Assembly: GCA_946886855.1 (NCBI GenBank)
Contig: CAMPJJ010000062.1
Span: forward strand, 1 to 34,126
Reading direction: 5' to 3'
DNA: 34,126 bases
Origin: an uncultured Roseateles sp.
GTDB lineage: Bacteria; Pseudomonadota; Gammaproteobacteria; Burkholderiales; Burkholderiaceae
In this document: one piece after another, positions 24,414-33,786 of the stretch
How the letters are laid out: each line of letters starts with the position of its first letter
How positions within the stretch are numbered: position 1 is the stretch's first letter
Made by a program: the position numbers and the translations under genes
Notes under the pieces: generated by a model
Told to the model about the DNA's origin: nothing
Seen by the model: the letters and a program-made list of their open reading frames with translations, nothing else
Database searches by the model: none

Positions 24414-26882
24414 TCATTGACCGCCACGTTCGCCGCCCATCCACCAGGACGGCGGCACGCCGGAGGCGCCGGTCGCGGGCCCCGACGCCGCGCCCGACGC
24501 CGCCTCCGGGGGCGGCAGCGGCGGCGGCATCGGCCCGATCGTCTTCAGGCCCGCATCGCCCGCGTACTCGCTGAAGACCCAGTCGGGACCGAAGGGGCCT
24601 TCCTCCTGCACCAGCCCGCCGTCCTTGGGCGGCTCGATCTCGGAGGGCTTGATGTCCTTCAGCGCGACCTGCATGTAGTCGATCCATGCCGGCAGCGCGA
24701 TGCCGCCGCCCGACTCGCCCGCGCCCAGGCTGCGCGGCTGGTCGTAACCGATCCAGACCACCGTCGCCACGCGCCGCTGGAAGCCCGCGAACCAGGCGTC
24801 CACCGCGTCGTTGGTCGTGCCGGTCTTGCCGTACAGGTCGTAGCGCTTGAGCGACGCGCTGGCCTTGTAGGCCGTGCCGCGGATCGCGACCTCGCGCAGC
24901 AGCGAGCCGGTGATGAACGCATTGCGCTCACTGATCGCGCGGCGGTCGTCGGTGAGCTTCTCCGGCTCCGCCTGGAACAGCACCTGGTTCTGCGCGTCCA
25001 CGATCTTGGTCACCAGCAGCGGCTTGAGCAGATAACCGCCGTTGGCGAAGACCGAATACGCGCTCGCCATCTGCAGCGGCGTCACCGAGCCCGATCCCAG
25101 CGCCAGCGTCAGGTTCTCAGGCTGCTTGTCGACATCGAGGCCGAATTTGCCGGCCCAGGTGCGGCCGCGCGCCGGCGTGAGCTGCTCCAGCACCCGGATG
25201 GTGACCATGTTCTTGGACTTGGCCAGCGCCTGGCGCAGCGTCATCGGACCGTCGAAGTTGCCGTCGGAGTTGCGCGGATTCCAGTCGCCGACCGAGATCG
25301 GCGCGTCGTCGACCAGGGTCGCGGGGCTCGCGCCGATCTCCATCGCGCCGGAGTAGAGGAAGGGCTTGAAGCTGGACCCCGGCTGCCGCCAGGCCTGCGT
25401 CGCGTGGTTGAACTGGTTGCGGTTGAAGTCGAAACCGCCCACCAGCGCCAGGATCTTGCCGGTGTCGGGCTCGACCGAGACCAGCGCGCCCTCGGCCTCC
25501 GGCGACTGCGTCACCACCCAGGCCCCCTTGGGGAACGCCTTGGTCGGCGCGCCGTGCAGCACCCGGATGATGGAGCCGCGCTGGATGCGCAGGTCCGCCT
25601 TGGCCTTGGGCGACAGCGCCGACTGCACCGAGCGCAGGCCTTCGCCCGTGATCTCGATGTCGTCGCCGTCGGACAGGCTCGCCTGAAGCTTGTTGTTCGC
25701 GACCTGCGTGACGACCGCCGTGCGCAGGTCGTCGTTGTCCGGATGCTCGTTGAAGACCTGCGAGATCGCGGCATCCTGCTCCTGGGCGTCCATGCCGTCG
25801 GGCAGGTCCACGTCGCCTTCCGGACCGCGCCAGGCCTTGCGGCGCTCGTAGTCCATCAGCGTGCGGCGCAGCGCCTTGTACGCGGCGATCTGGTCGTCCA
25901 TGCGCAGCGTCGTCGTGACGCGCAGGCCGCGGTTGTAGGCGTCCTCGCCGTACTGGGCGTGCACCACCTGGCGGACCATCTCCGTCGCGTACTGGCCGTA
26001 GGGCAGGCGCTGCTCCTGCGCGGTGCGCAGCTTCAGGGGCTCCTCGCGGGCCTGCTTGGCCTGCTCCGGCGTGATCATGCCGACGTCGACCATGCGCATC
26101 AGCACCGTCGCCTGGCGGCGCTGCGCCAGCTTCAGGTTGGTGATCGGATTGGCGCGGTACGGGCTCTGCGGCAGGCCGGCCAGCATCGCCGTCTCCGCGA
26201 TCGACAGGTCCTTCAGCGACTTGCCGAAATACGCCTGCGCCGCCGCCTCGAAGCCGTAGGCCCGCTGACCCAGATAGATCTGGTTCATGTAGACCTCGAG
26301 GATCTTGTCCTTGGACAGCTGGCTCTCGATCTTGAAGGCCAGCAGGATCTCGACGATCTTGCGGGTGTAGAGCTTCTTCTTCGTCAGGTAGAGGTCGCGC
26401 GCCAGCTGCTGCGTGATCGTCGACGCCCCCTGGCTGCGCGAGGACGAGAACAGGTTGACCCAGAACGCCCGCAGCATGCCCGGCACGTAGACGCCCTGGT
26501 GGTCGTAGAAGTTGGTGTCCTCGACGGCCAGCAGCGCGAGCTGCATCTGCTTGGGGATCTTCTCCAGCGGCAGGTAGCTGCGCCGCTCGGTGCCGTATTC
26601 GGCGAGCAGCTGGCCGTCCTCCGAGTAGACGCGCAGCGGCTGCTTGGGGTTGTAGTCGGTCAGGCGGTCGAGGTCGGGCAGGCCCGGCCAGATGACGGCC
26701 GCCGCGCCGGCCGCCAGCAGCACCACCGCCAGCACGCCGGCACCGGTCCACACGGCGATGCGTTTCCATGTGGGCAGTTGGCGCAGCGACTCCCGGATCG
26801 GCGCGGTGCGGCGCCAGAGCGCGAGGAAGAAGCCGGCCACGGTATGGGCGACCTTGCGGGCGAATTGAGCAATCTGCTGCAT
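24414..26882 (-). CDS. mrcA: Penicillin-binding protein 1A (transglycosylase/transpeptidase)
   Basis: 822 aa bifunctional class A PBP that polymerises and cross-links peptidoglycan. A membrane anchor lies at about 40-66. The GT51 domain follows, with catalytic E121 in AVEDTNFYDHQGVYVPGMLRA, GASTITQQLARDLYLTKKKLYTRKI and LEVYMNQIYLGQRAYG. The transpeptidase has SxxK at S503 (SSFKPF), SxN at SKNMV and KTG at K686 (GKTGTTNDAVDAWFAG). A linker insertion (about 330-420, including GDVDLPDGMDAQEQD) is the OB-like PBP1A segment. The last 40 residues are Pro/Ala/Gly-rich. It heads the operon with the beta-barrel and RNase T2. Upstream, GATAAT (26915-26910, minus) is a possible -10. Confidence 0.96.
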   Translation of the reverse strand: MQQIAQFARKVAHTVAGFFLALWRRTAPIRESLRQLPTWKRIAVWTGAGVLAVVLLAAGAAAVIWPGLPDLDRLTDYNPKQPLRVYSEDGQLLAEYGTERRSYLPLEKIPKQMQLALLAVEDTNFYDHQGVYVPGMLRAFWVNLFSSSRSQGASTITQQLARDLYLTKKKLYTRKIVEILLAFKIESQLSKDKILEVYMNQIYLGQRAYGFEAAAQAYFGKSLKDLSIAETAMLAGLPQSPYRANPITNLKLAQRRQATVLMRMVDVGMITPEQAKQAREEPLKLRTAQEQRLPYGQYATEMVRQVVHAQYGEDAYNRGLRVTTTLRMDDQIAAYKALRRTLMDYERRKAWRGPEGDVDLPDGMDAQEQDAAISQVFNEHPDNDDLRTAVVTQVANNKLQASLSDGDDIEITGEGLRSVQSALSPKAKADLRIQRGSIIRVLHGAPTKAFPKGAWVVTQSPEAEGALVSVEPDTGKILALVGGFDFNRNQFNHATQAWRQPGSSFKPFLYSGAMEIGASPATLVDDAPISVGDWNPRNSDGNFDGPMTLRQALAKSKNMVTIRVLEQLTPARGRTWAGKFGLDVDKQPENLTLALGSGSVTPLQMASAYSVFANGGYLLKPLLVTKIVDAQNQVLFQAEPEKLTDDRRAISERNAFITGSLLREVAIRGTAYKASASLKRYDLYGKTGTTNDAVDAWFAGFQRRVATVVWIGYDQPRSLGAGESGGGIALPAWIDYMQVALKDIKPSEIEPPKDGGLVQEEGPFGPDWVFSEYAGDAGLKTIGPMPPPLPPPEAASGAASGPATGASGVPPSWWMGGERGGQ

Positions 26883-26924
26883 GCGGGGCGCACGAGTTCA
26901 GGTCGGCGGATTATCGTCAGACAT

Positions 26925-26940
26925 CCCGGGTTGTCCCGGG
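26925..26940. promoter_or_regulatory. Short hairpin in the mrcA upstream region
   Basis: CCCGGG-TTGT-CCCGGG at 26925-26940 lies just upstream of the possible mrcA -10. No T run follows on the minus strand, so it is not a good terminator for the CPBP gene. The 134 bp between 26883 and 27017 show nothing else. Confidence 0.3.
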
Positions 26941-27017
26941 CTCGGTGCGCACGGCAACAATCCGTACACATGAGACACACCGCCGACCCACAAGGGTGGA
27001 AATCGGCGGTCAGGGCA

Positions 27018-27917
27018 TCAACCGTGCCCGAGGTTCAAGGTCAGGAAGACCAGCGCGTTGAGCGCGAAGTGCAGCAGGATGGCCACCTCGATGCGACCGG
27101 ACAGCGCGTAAGCCAGACCGTAGCCGAGTCCGGCCAGCATCGCCAGCGCGACGTAGGGGGTCCCGCCGGCCGCGTGGGCCAGGCCGAACAGCACGGCGGC
27201 CAGCAGGATCGGCAGCCAGCCGTTCATCGTGCGCAGGTCGGTGCCCAGGCGGCGTGCCAGCAGGCCCTGGATGACGCCGCGGAAGGCCACCTCCTCGGCC
27301 ACGCAGGTCAGGAACAGGTTGGCCGCGAGGAACAGCCCGGCGTTGTCCGGCCAGCGCAGCGTGGGGCGCCCGAGGCCGCCGATCGCGGCCGCCAGCCAGG
27401 GCAGGGCGAGCGTCGCGACCAGCACCGCCCAGAGCGTCCAGCCGGGCAGGCCCGCCGCGCCGGGCGAAGGCGTCGGCAACAAACCCTCGGACCGGCCCTC
27501 GGACCGGCCCTCGGACCGGCGCCGCTGCTGCGAGGCCAGCACCGCCAGCATCAGCATGCCGGCGACGCCCTTGTCGAAGTTGAGGTACTTGAGCGTCGGC
27601 GGGCGGGCGTCGGAGGTCGTGGCCAGGTAGGTCGGGTTCAGGAACCCCGGCAGCAGGTGCAGCGCCAGCGCGAAGCCGATGACCAGCATCAGCAGCATCA
27701 GCACCGCCTCGCGCCGCGGGCGGTGCCGGGCCTCGATCGCCATCCAGGCCAGGGCGGCCAGCGCGGCCACGGGCACCATCGCGACGATCGTGAGCTGCCC
27801 GTGCACCAGCCCGGCGGTGACCGCCATGATCAGCAGGGACAGCCAGGGCCAGGGGGCGCGCACCGGCAGCAGGGTCGCGGCGATCGACAGGCACAGGAGC
27901 AGGTGGCTGAGCGGCAT
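27018..27917 (-). CDS. CPBP-family intramembrane metalloprotease
   Basis: 299 aa with about eight hydrophobic segments. The CPBP (Abi/CAAX-protease) signatures are in the right order: CVAEEVAFRGVIQGLLARR (EExxxR), VLFGLAHAAGGTPYVAL (second His), and the C-terminal ILLHFALNALVFL (HxxxN). Known members cut prenylated CAAX ends, process peptides or confer self-immunity to bacteriocins; which applies here is unknown, and no bacteriocin gene is near. A hydrophilic cytoplasmic loop contains RSEG three times from a 12-bp repeat (27484-27519). It is single and reads toward mrcA, 135 bp away. Confidence 0.88.
   Translation of the reverse strand: MPLSHLLLCLSIAATLLPVRAPWPWLSLLIMAVTAGLVHGQLTIVAMVPVAALAALAWMAIEARHRPRREAVLMLLMLVIGFALALHLLPGFLNPTYLATTSDARPPTLKYLNFDKGVAGMLMLAVLASQQRRRSEGRSEGRSEGLLPTPSPGAAGLPGWTLWAVLVATLALPWLAAAIGGLGRPTLRWPDNAGLFLAANLFLTCVAEEVAFRGVIQGLLARRLGTDLRTMNGWLPILLAAVLFGLAHAAGGTPYVALAMLAGLGYGLAYALSGRIEVAILLHFALNALVFLTLNLGHG
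27484..27519. repeat. 12-bp in-frame tandem repeat in the CPBP gene
   Basis: Three exact copies of CCCTCGGACCGG. Being a multiple of three it adds Arg-Ser-Glu-Gly units to a loop between membrane segments without shifting the frame. Copy number could vary between strains. Confidence 0.85.
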
Positions 27918-28063
27918 CGGGGTGAGGGCGGGGTCGGGTTGTCAGGAGGCAATCGCGCCGCAGTATCCGCGAAGCGGGCCGGCTTCCTCCAAGGGGCCTG
28001 CGCCGGCGCGATGGCCTGCCGCGTCCTCAGCGTCGCCGCCTCGCTGAGGTATCGTCCCGCCCC

Positions 28064-29521
28064 ATGCACGAGATGACTTTCTACTGGCACGACTACGAGA
28101 CCTTCGGACGCGTGCCGCGCCGCGACCGGCCGGCGCAGTTCGCCGGCATCCGCACCGATGCGGAGCTGAACGAGATCGGCGATCCGCTGATGGTGTATTG
28201 CCAGCCGCCCACCGATTCGCTGCCTGATCCGGAGTCCTGCCTGCTGACCGGCATCCTCCCGCAGACCTGCGCCGAGCAGGGGCTGGCCGAACACCGCTTC
28301 GCCGCCGACATCCACGCCGAGCTGTCGCGTCCCGGCACCGTCGGGCTGGGCTACAACACGATCCGCTTCGACGACGAGGTCACGCGCTTCCTGTTCTGGC
28401 GCAACCTGATCGATCCCTACGGCCGCGAATGGCAGAACGACTGCGGGCGCTGGGACCTGCTGGACGTCGTGCGCTGCGCCTACGCGCTTCGCCCCGAAGG
28501 CATCGAGTGGCCGAAGCACGAGGACGGCCGCCCGTCCTTCAAGCTGGAGCACCTGACCGCCGCCAACGGCCTGGCCCACGAGGCCGCGCACGATGCGCTG
28601 TCGGACGTGCGCGCGACGATCGCGCTGGCGCGGCTGATCAAGGAGAAGCAGCCGCGGCTGTGGGACTTCTGCCTGAAGCTGCGCCGCAAGGATGCGGTCT
28701 GGGCGGAGATCGGCACGAACCGGCCCTTCCTGCACGTCTCCGGCATGTATGGCACGGAGCGCGGCTGCATCGCGCTGGTCTGGCCGCTGGCGCCGCATCC
28801 GACCAACAAGAACGAGCTGATCGTCTGGGACCTGGGCAGCGATCCGGCGGAGCTGCTGGCGCTGGATGCCGAGGCGATCCGGCTGCGCATGTACACGAAG
28901 CAGGAGCTGCTGCCCGAAGGCGTGACGCGGCTGCCGATCAAGACGATCCACGTCAACAAGTCGCCCATCGTGATCTCGTCGATGAAGATCCTGTCGCCCG
29001 AGATGGCGGCCCGCTGGGGCCTGGACCTGGCGCGGGGTCAGGCGCACGCGCAGACCCTGGCGGAGCGCGGCGGGACGCTCTCCCGGCTCTGGCCGCAGGT
29101 GTTCCAGCGGCCGGCGGGCGAGGGTGGCGTGGATGTCGACGAGGATCTGTACGGCGGCTTCGTGTCGAACGACGACCGCCGTGCGCTGGAGCGCCTGCGC
29201 GGCCTGTCGCCCGAGGCGCTGGCCGATCGCGTCGCGCAGGGGAAGGTCGCCTTCGAGGACGGCCGGCTGGAGGAGATGCTGTTCCGCTACCGCGCGCGCA
29301 ACTTCCCCGACAGCCTGACGGCGGACGAGCAGGCGCGCTGGGAGCACCACCGCGCCGCCCGCCTGCACCTGGGCGAGGGCGGGGCGCAGACGCTGGAAGC
29401 CTTCTTCGAGCGCATCGACACCTTGGCCCAGACGGCAGAAGAGTCGGAGGACGAACGCGCCAGCGACATCCTCTCCGCGCTCTACGAATGGGCCGAACAG
29501 ATCGCACCTCCGCCCCCCTGA
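28064..29521 (+). CDS. sbcB: Exodeoxyribonuclease I
   Basis: 485 aa, a DEDD-family 3'-5' single-strand DNA exonuclease that acts in recombination and mismatch repair. The catalytic acids show in FYWHDYETFGR (D10/E12 region), LGYNTIRFDDEVTRFLFW and HDALSDVRATIALA (D of SDVRA), with the His of HEAAHDALSD. The C-terminal two thirds have the SH3-like and helical parts of SbcB (VNKSPIVISSMKILSPEMA, FEDGRLEEMLFRYRARNFP). The start may be the ATG at 28064 or 28073 (MTFYWHDYETFG). A TATCGT (28050-28055) sits 8 bp before the first ATG, and no good ribosome site is present. It stands alone. Confidence 0.94.
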   Translation: MHEMTFYWHDYETFGRVPRRDRPAQFAGIRTDAELNEIGDPLMVYCQPPTDSLPDPESCLLTGILPQTCAEQGLAEHRFAADIHAELSRPGTVGLGYNTIRFDDEVTRFLFWRNLIDPYGREWQNDCGRWDLLDVVRCAYALRPEGIEWPKHEDGRPSFKLEHLTAANGLAHEAAHDALSDVRATIALARLIKEKQPRLWDFCLKLRRKDAVWAEIGTNRPFLHVSGMYGTERGCIALVWPLAPHPTNKNELIVWDLGSDPAELLALDAEAIRLRMYTKQELLPEGVTRLPIKTIHVNKSPIVISSMKILSPEMAARWGLDLARGQAHAQTLAERGGTLSRLWPQVFQRPAGEGGVDVDEDLYGGFVSNDDRRALERLRGLSPEALADRVAQGKVAFEDGRLEEMLFRYRARNFPDSLTADEQARWEHHRAARLHLGEGGAQTLEAFFERIDTLAQTAEESEDERASDILSALYEWAEQIAPPPP

Positions 29522-29622
29522 AAGCGTGTCCAGCGGCTGACGAGGCCCTGGAACCGGGTCCTTTCCGGGCTTTCCAGGGCGGGCAAAAACCGGTACACCT
29601 TCGGCATACGCCAGGAGACGAC

Positions 29623-30552
29623 ATGCAATCCCAACACGACGCCGCCGATCCGAACGCCGCCCGCATGCGGGCGATGCTGGTGCGGGCGCCGCTGGCCGTG
29701 GCCTTCGTGGCCGCCGGCCGCTTCGAGGTGGTCAGCGAGCACTTCAACCACCTGTTCGGCCACGGGGACGAGACCGACCTGACCGGCACCGACCAGCGCG
29801 CCTCGGTGGTGTCGGACTCGGCGCATCAGGCGCTGCAGGCCCGCATGGGCACCGCCTTCGGCGCGGGGCGGCCGCTGGACGAGGAGGTGGAGTTCGTCCG
29901 CCGCGACGGCTCGCGCTTCTGGGGCCGGCTGCAGGCGACGCCGGTGCATTGGGAACAGCCCGGGGGCGAGGCGATGTGGATCCTCGACGACGTCACCGCC
30001 GCCCGCCAGCAACGGCTGCAGCCGACCTGGTCGGCCAAGCACGACGACATCACCGAACTCGCCAACCGCCGCGAGATCGAACGCCGCCTGGCCGAACACG
30101 TCGGCAGCCGCCGGCATGAGCCGGTGTCGGTGCTGTTCGTCGACATCGACAAGTTCAGCGAGATCATCCAGGGCATGGGGTCGGAGGTCGCCGACCACTT
30201 CCTGTACGGGCTCGGGCAGATGCTGATCACCAAGGTGCGCGCGTCCGACACCGTGGCGCGGCTGGAGAACGACCACTTCGTCGTGCTGCTGCCGGACTGC
30301 GACCAGCATTACGCCCAGATCGTCGCGGAGAAGATCCGCTCGTCCATCGCCGGCTACCGGCTGCGCTGGGGCCTGCACCGGGCGCGCGTGAAGGCGAGCC
30401 TGGGGGTGGTGCAGCTGCAGACGTCGCTGGATACCGTGGACGCGGTGCTCGGCGCCGGGCAACTGGCCTGCACCGAGGCCAAGGCCGCCGGCGGGGATTC
30501 GGTCCGCGTGTTCATCTCGAGCGGGAGCTACGAGGAACTCGCGGGCGCTTGA
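29623..30552 (+). CDS. PAS-GGDEF protein with a degenerate cyclase active site
   Basis: 309 aa. Start at ATG 29623 with AGGAGA upstream. Residues 1-130 form a PAS-like domain (APLAVAFVAAGRFEVVSEHFNHLFG, VEFVRRDGSRFWGRLQATPVHW). Residues 140-305 form a GGDEF domain: DITELANRREIERRL, LFVDIDKFSEI (D174, D176 metal site), RASD at 206-209 at the I-site, and ARLENDHFVVLLP. The signature is ENDHF (215-219) in place of GGDEF, so the first two Gly and the general Glu are lost. Diguanylate cyclase activity is unlikely. The retained I-site suggests it binds c-di-GMP as an effector or has become a structural domain (inference). It lies 101 bp after sbcB and needs its own promoter. Confidence 0.88.
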   Translation: MQSQHDAADPNAARMRAMLVRAPLAVAFVAAGRFEVVSEHFNHLFGHGDETDLTGTDQRASVVSDSAHQALQARMGTAFGAGRPLDEEVEFVRRDGSRFWGRLQATPVHWEQPGGEAMWILDDVTAARQQRLQPTWSAKHDDITELANRREIERRLAEHVGSRRHEPVSVLFVDIDKFSEIIQGMGSEVADHFLYGLGQMLITKVRASDTVARLENDHFVVLLPDCDQHYAQIVAEKIRSSIAGYRLRWGLHRARVKASLGVVQLQTSLDTVDAVLGAGQLACTEAKAAGGDSVRVFISSGSYEELAGA

Positions 30553-30595
30553 GGCGCTGCCGGGGCTGTTGGAGGTGCCCGGACTCCGGACTCCG

Positions 30596-30665
30596 AGGGC
30601 GTAGGGCGTATGGCGTAGGGCGTAGGGCGTAGGGCGTAGGGCGTAGGGCGTAGGGCGTAGGGCGT
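30596..30665. repeat. 7-bp tandem repeat, 10 units of AGGGCGT
   Basis: Ten head-to-tail units covering exactly 70 bp. Nine are AGGGCGT and the third (30610-30616) is ATGGCGT. It begins 43 bp after the GGDEF stop and lies 58 bp before the sigma-28 promoter. The unit length is not a multiple of three, so no protein is implied. Near-perfect identity suggests recent expansion or active slippage. Confidence 0.95.
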
Positions 30666-30722
30666 TTGTGCGATTGGCGGATCATTGATCCATCCAACTG
30701 GCTGGGAAAGCCATTTCTTTTC

Positions 30723-30749
30723 TAAAGATCGCCCGGAAAGTGCCGATGA
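30723..30749 (+). promoter_or_regulatory. Sigma-28 (FliA) promoter
   Basis: TAAA (30723-30726), 15 bp spacer, GCCGATGA (30742-30749). This matches the flagellar sigma-28 consensus TAAA-N15-GCCGATAA with one mismatch, at exact spacing. It lies 47 bp upstream of the rod-like gene ATG at 30797, a normal distance. The rest of 30553-30796 holds the heptamer repeat. Confidence 0.8.
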
Positions 30750-30796
30750 CGGCGGGATACCTGGTCGCTTGAGGCCGGGAATCCCGGAAGAACGCC

Positions 30797-31102
30797 ATGT
30801 CCAACGTCAGCCTGTCGACCGCCTTGTCCGGCATGTCCGCCGCCAACGAGCGCCTGCGTGCCTCGGCGAACAACGTCGCCAACGCCGCCACGCCGGGCTA
30901 CCGCCGCGAGCGGATCGAGGCCCAGACCGCCGAGGACGGCAACGGCGTCACCACCAAGGTCGAGAAGCTGCCGCAACCGGGCGCCGACCTCGCGGCGGAC
31001 ATCGTCGAACAGAAGTCGGCGACCTATGCCTTCGTCGGCAACCTGCGGGTGCTGCAGACGCAGATCCGGGCCGAGGGCGCGCTGCTCGACATCCACGTCT
31101 GA
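30797..31102 (+). CDS. Orphan flagellar rod/hook-like small protein
   Basis: 101 aa. The N-terminus is the flagellar rod/hook signature, LSTALSGMSAANERLRASANNVANAATPGYRRER, as in FlgB, FlgC, FlgG and FlgE. The C-terminus (IVEQKSATYAFVGNLRVLQTQ) is the matching C-terminal helix. The middle domain is very short, so this is about 30-40 residues shorter than FlgB or FlgC. It is not in a flagellar operon: neighbours are a c-di-GMP-type protein and CpdB. A sigma-28 promoter is directly upstream, so it is probably expressed late, with flagellin. Function unknown; it may be a rod/hook paralogue or an accessory component. Confidence 0.85.
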   Translation: MSNVSLSTALSGMSAANERLRASANNVANAATPGYRRERIEAQTAEDGNGVTTKVEKLPQPGADLAADIVEQKSATYAFVGNLRVLQTQIRAEGALLDIHV

Positions 31103-31153
31103 GCGAATGCCCGGTCCGGGCCTCCCGGCGCGGACCTCCCGATCCCAGGAAAA

Positions 31154-31174
31154 ACGGCCGCTTCGAGCGGCCGT
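31154..31174. terminator. Bidirectional terminator between rod-like gene and cpdB
   Basis: ACGGCCGCT (31154-31162), loop TCG, AGCGGCCGT (31166-31174): perfect 9 bp stem. On the minus strand the stem is followed by TTTT (31154-31151 side), so it best ends cpdB transcription, whose stop is at 31229; on the plus strand it may end the rod-like gene (stop 31102). Confidence 0.75.
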
Positions 31175-31228
31175 TGTCGTTCCTGGATGCAGGTTCCCGC
31201 TCAAGGCATCAGCTTCGCGGCTTCAGCG

Positions 31229-33184
<1,956 letters not shown>

Positions 33185-33188
33185 CGTG

Positions 33189-33704
33189 TCAGGCCCAGTC
33201 GGTGCCGGCGACCAGCGCGGCGATCGCGCGCTGGAAGCCGTCGGCGTCGATGGCGTCGAAGCGCGCGGGCTCCGGGCTGTCGAGGTCGAAGACCCCGCGC
33301 AGCCGGCCGCCGGCAATGAGCGGCAGCACCAGTTCCGAGCGCGAGGCCGCGTCGCAGGCGATGTGGCCGGGGAAGGCGTGCACGTCCTCGACGAGCTGGA
33401 CGTCCTGCGTCCGTGCGCAGGCGCCGCAGACGCCGCGGCTGAAGGCGATGCGCACGCAGGCGACCTTGCCCTGGAACGGGCCGAGGACGAGTTCCTGGTC
33501 GTTCTTCGGATTCACGAGGTAGAAGCCGGCCCAGTTCAGCGTCGGGACGGCGTTGAAGACCAGCGCGGAGAACTGCGCCAGGTTGGCGAGCCAGTCGCGC
33601 TCGCCGTGCAGCAGGGCCTGGGTCTGGGCAACCAGCGTGTCGTACGAGGCGCGCTTGGCCTCGGGGCTGGACATGTCCAGCAGCGGTGTGGGTTCGAAGC
33701 TCAT
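33189..33704 (-). CDS. msrC: Free methionine-(R)-sulfoxide reductase, GAF domain
   Basis: 171 aa, a single GAF domain of the fRMsr type. It reduces free methionine-(R)-sulfoxide using a disulfide relay to thioredoxin. The catalytic Cys set is visible: KVACVRIAF, GVCGACARTQ and FPGHIACDAASRSELVLPL. The characteristic N-terminus LNWAGFYLVNPKNDQELVLGPFQGK is present. The gene is 4 bp before cpdB on the same strand, so transcription is shared. The start has GGGGCGG-type sequence only in the minus upstream region, and the ATG at 33704 is supported by family length. Confidence 0.93.
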   Translation of the reverse strand: MSFEPTPLLDMSSPEAKRASYDTLVAQTQALLHGERDWLANLAQFSALVFNAVPTLNWAGFYLVNPKNDQELVLGPFQGKVACVRIAFSRGVCGACARTQDVQLVEDVHAFPGHIACDAASRSELVLPLIAGGRLRGVFDLDSPEPARFDAIDADGFQRAIAALVAGTDWA

Positions 33705-33786
33705 GGGGCGGGATTGTGGCGGAGGTCATGACGCGCGGTGGTGCGTCACGGCGAGAATGCGCCCCGTCGCCAGGGGGATCGGGAGC

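Noticed and set aside
27018..27917. Bacteriocin immunity or abortive-infection module
   Set aside because: CPBP proteases can serve so, but no toxin, peptide or phage-defence partner is present.
24261..28076. Open frame of about 1,270 codons on the plus strand
   Set aside because: Antisense to PBP1A, the beta-barrel and the CPBP gene. No domains and no ribosome site; codon use is that of shadow frames.
30596..30665. CRISPR array or telomere-like repeat
   Set aside because: Units are contiguous without spacers and only 7 bp long; a tandem repeat is enough.
30512..30697. Small minus-strand frame encoding repeated PTPYALR units
   Set aside because: It is only the translation of the 7-bp repeat array; the unit is not a multiple of three and there is no ribosome site.
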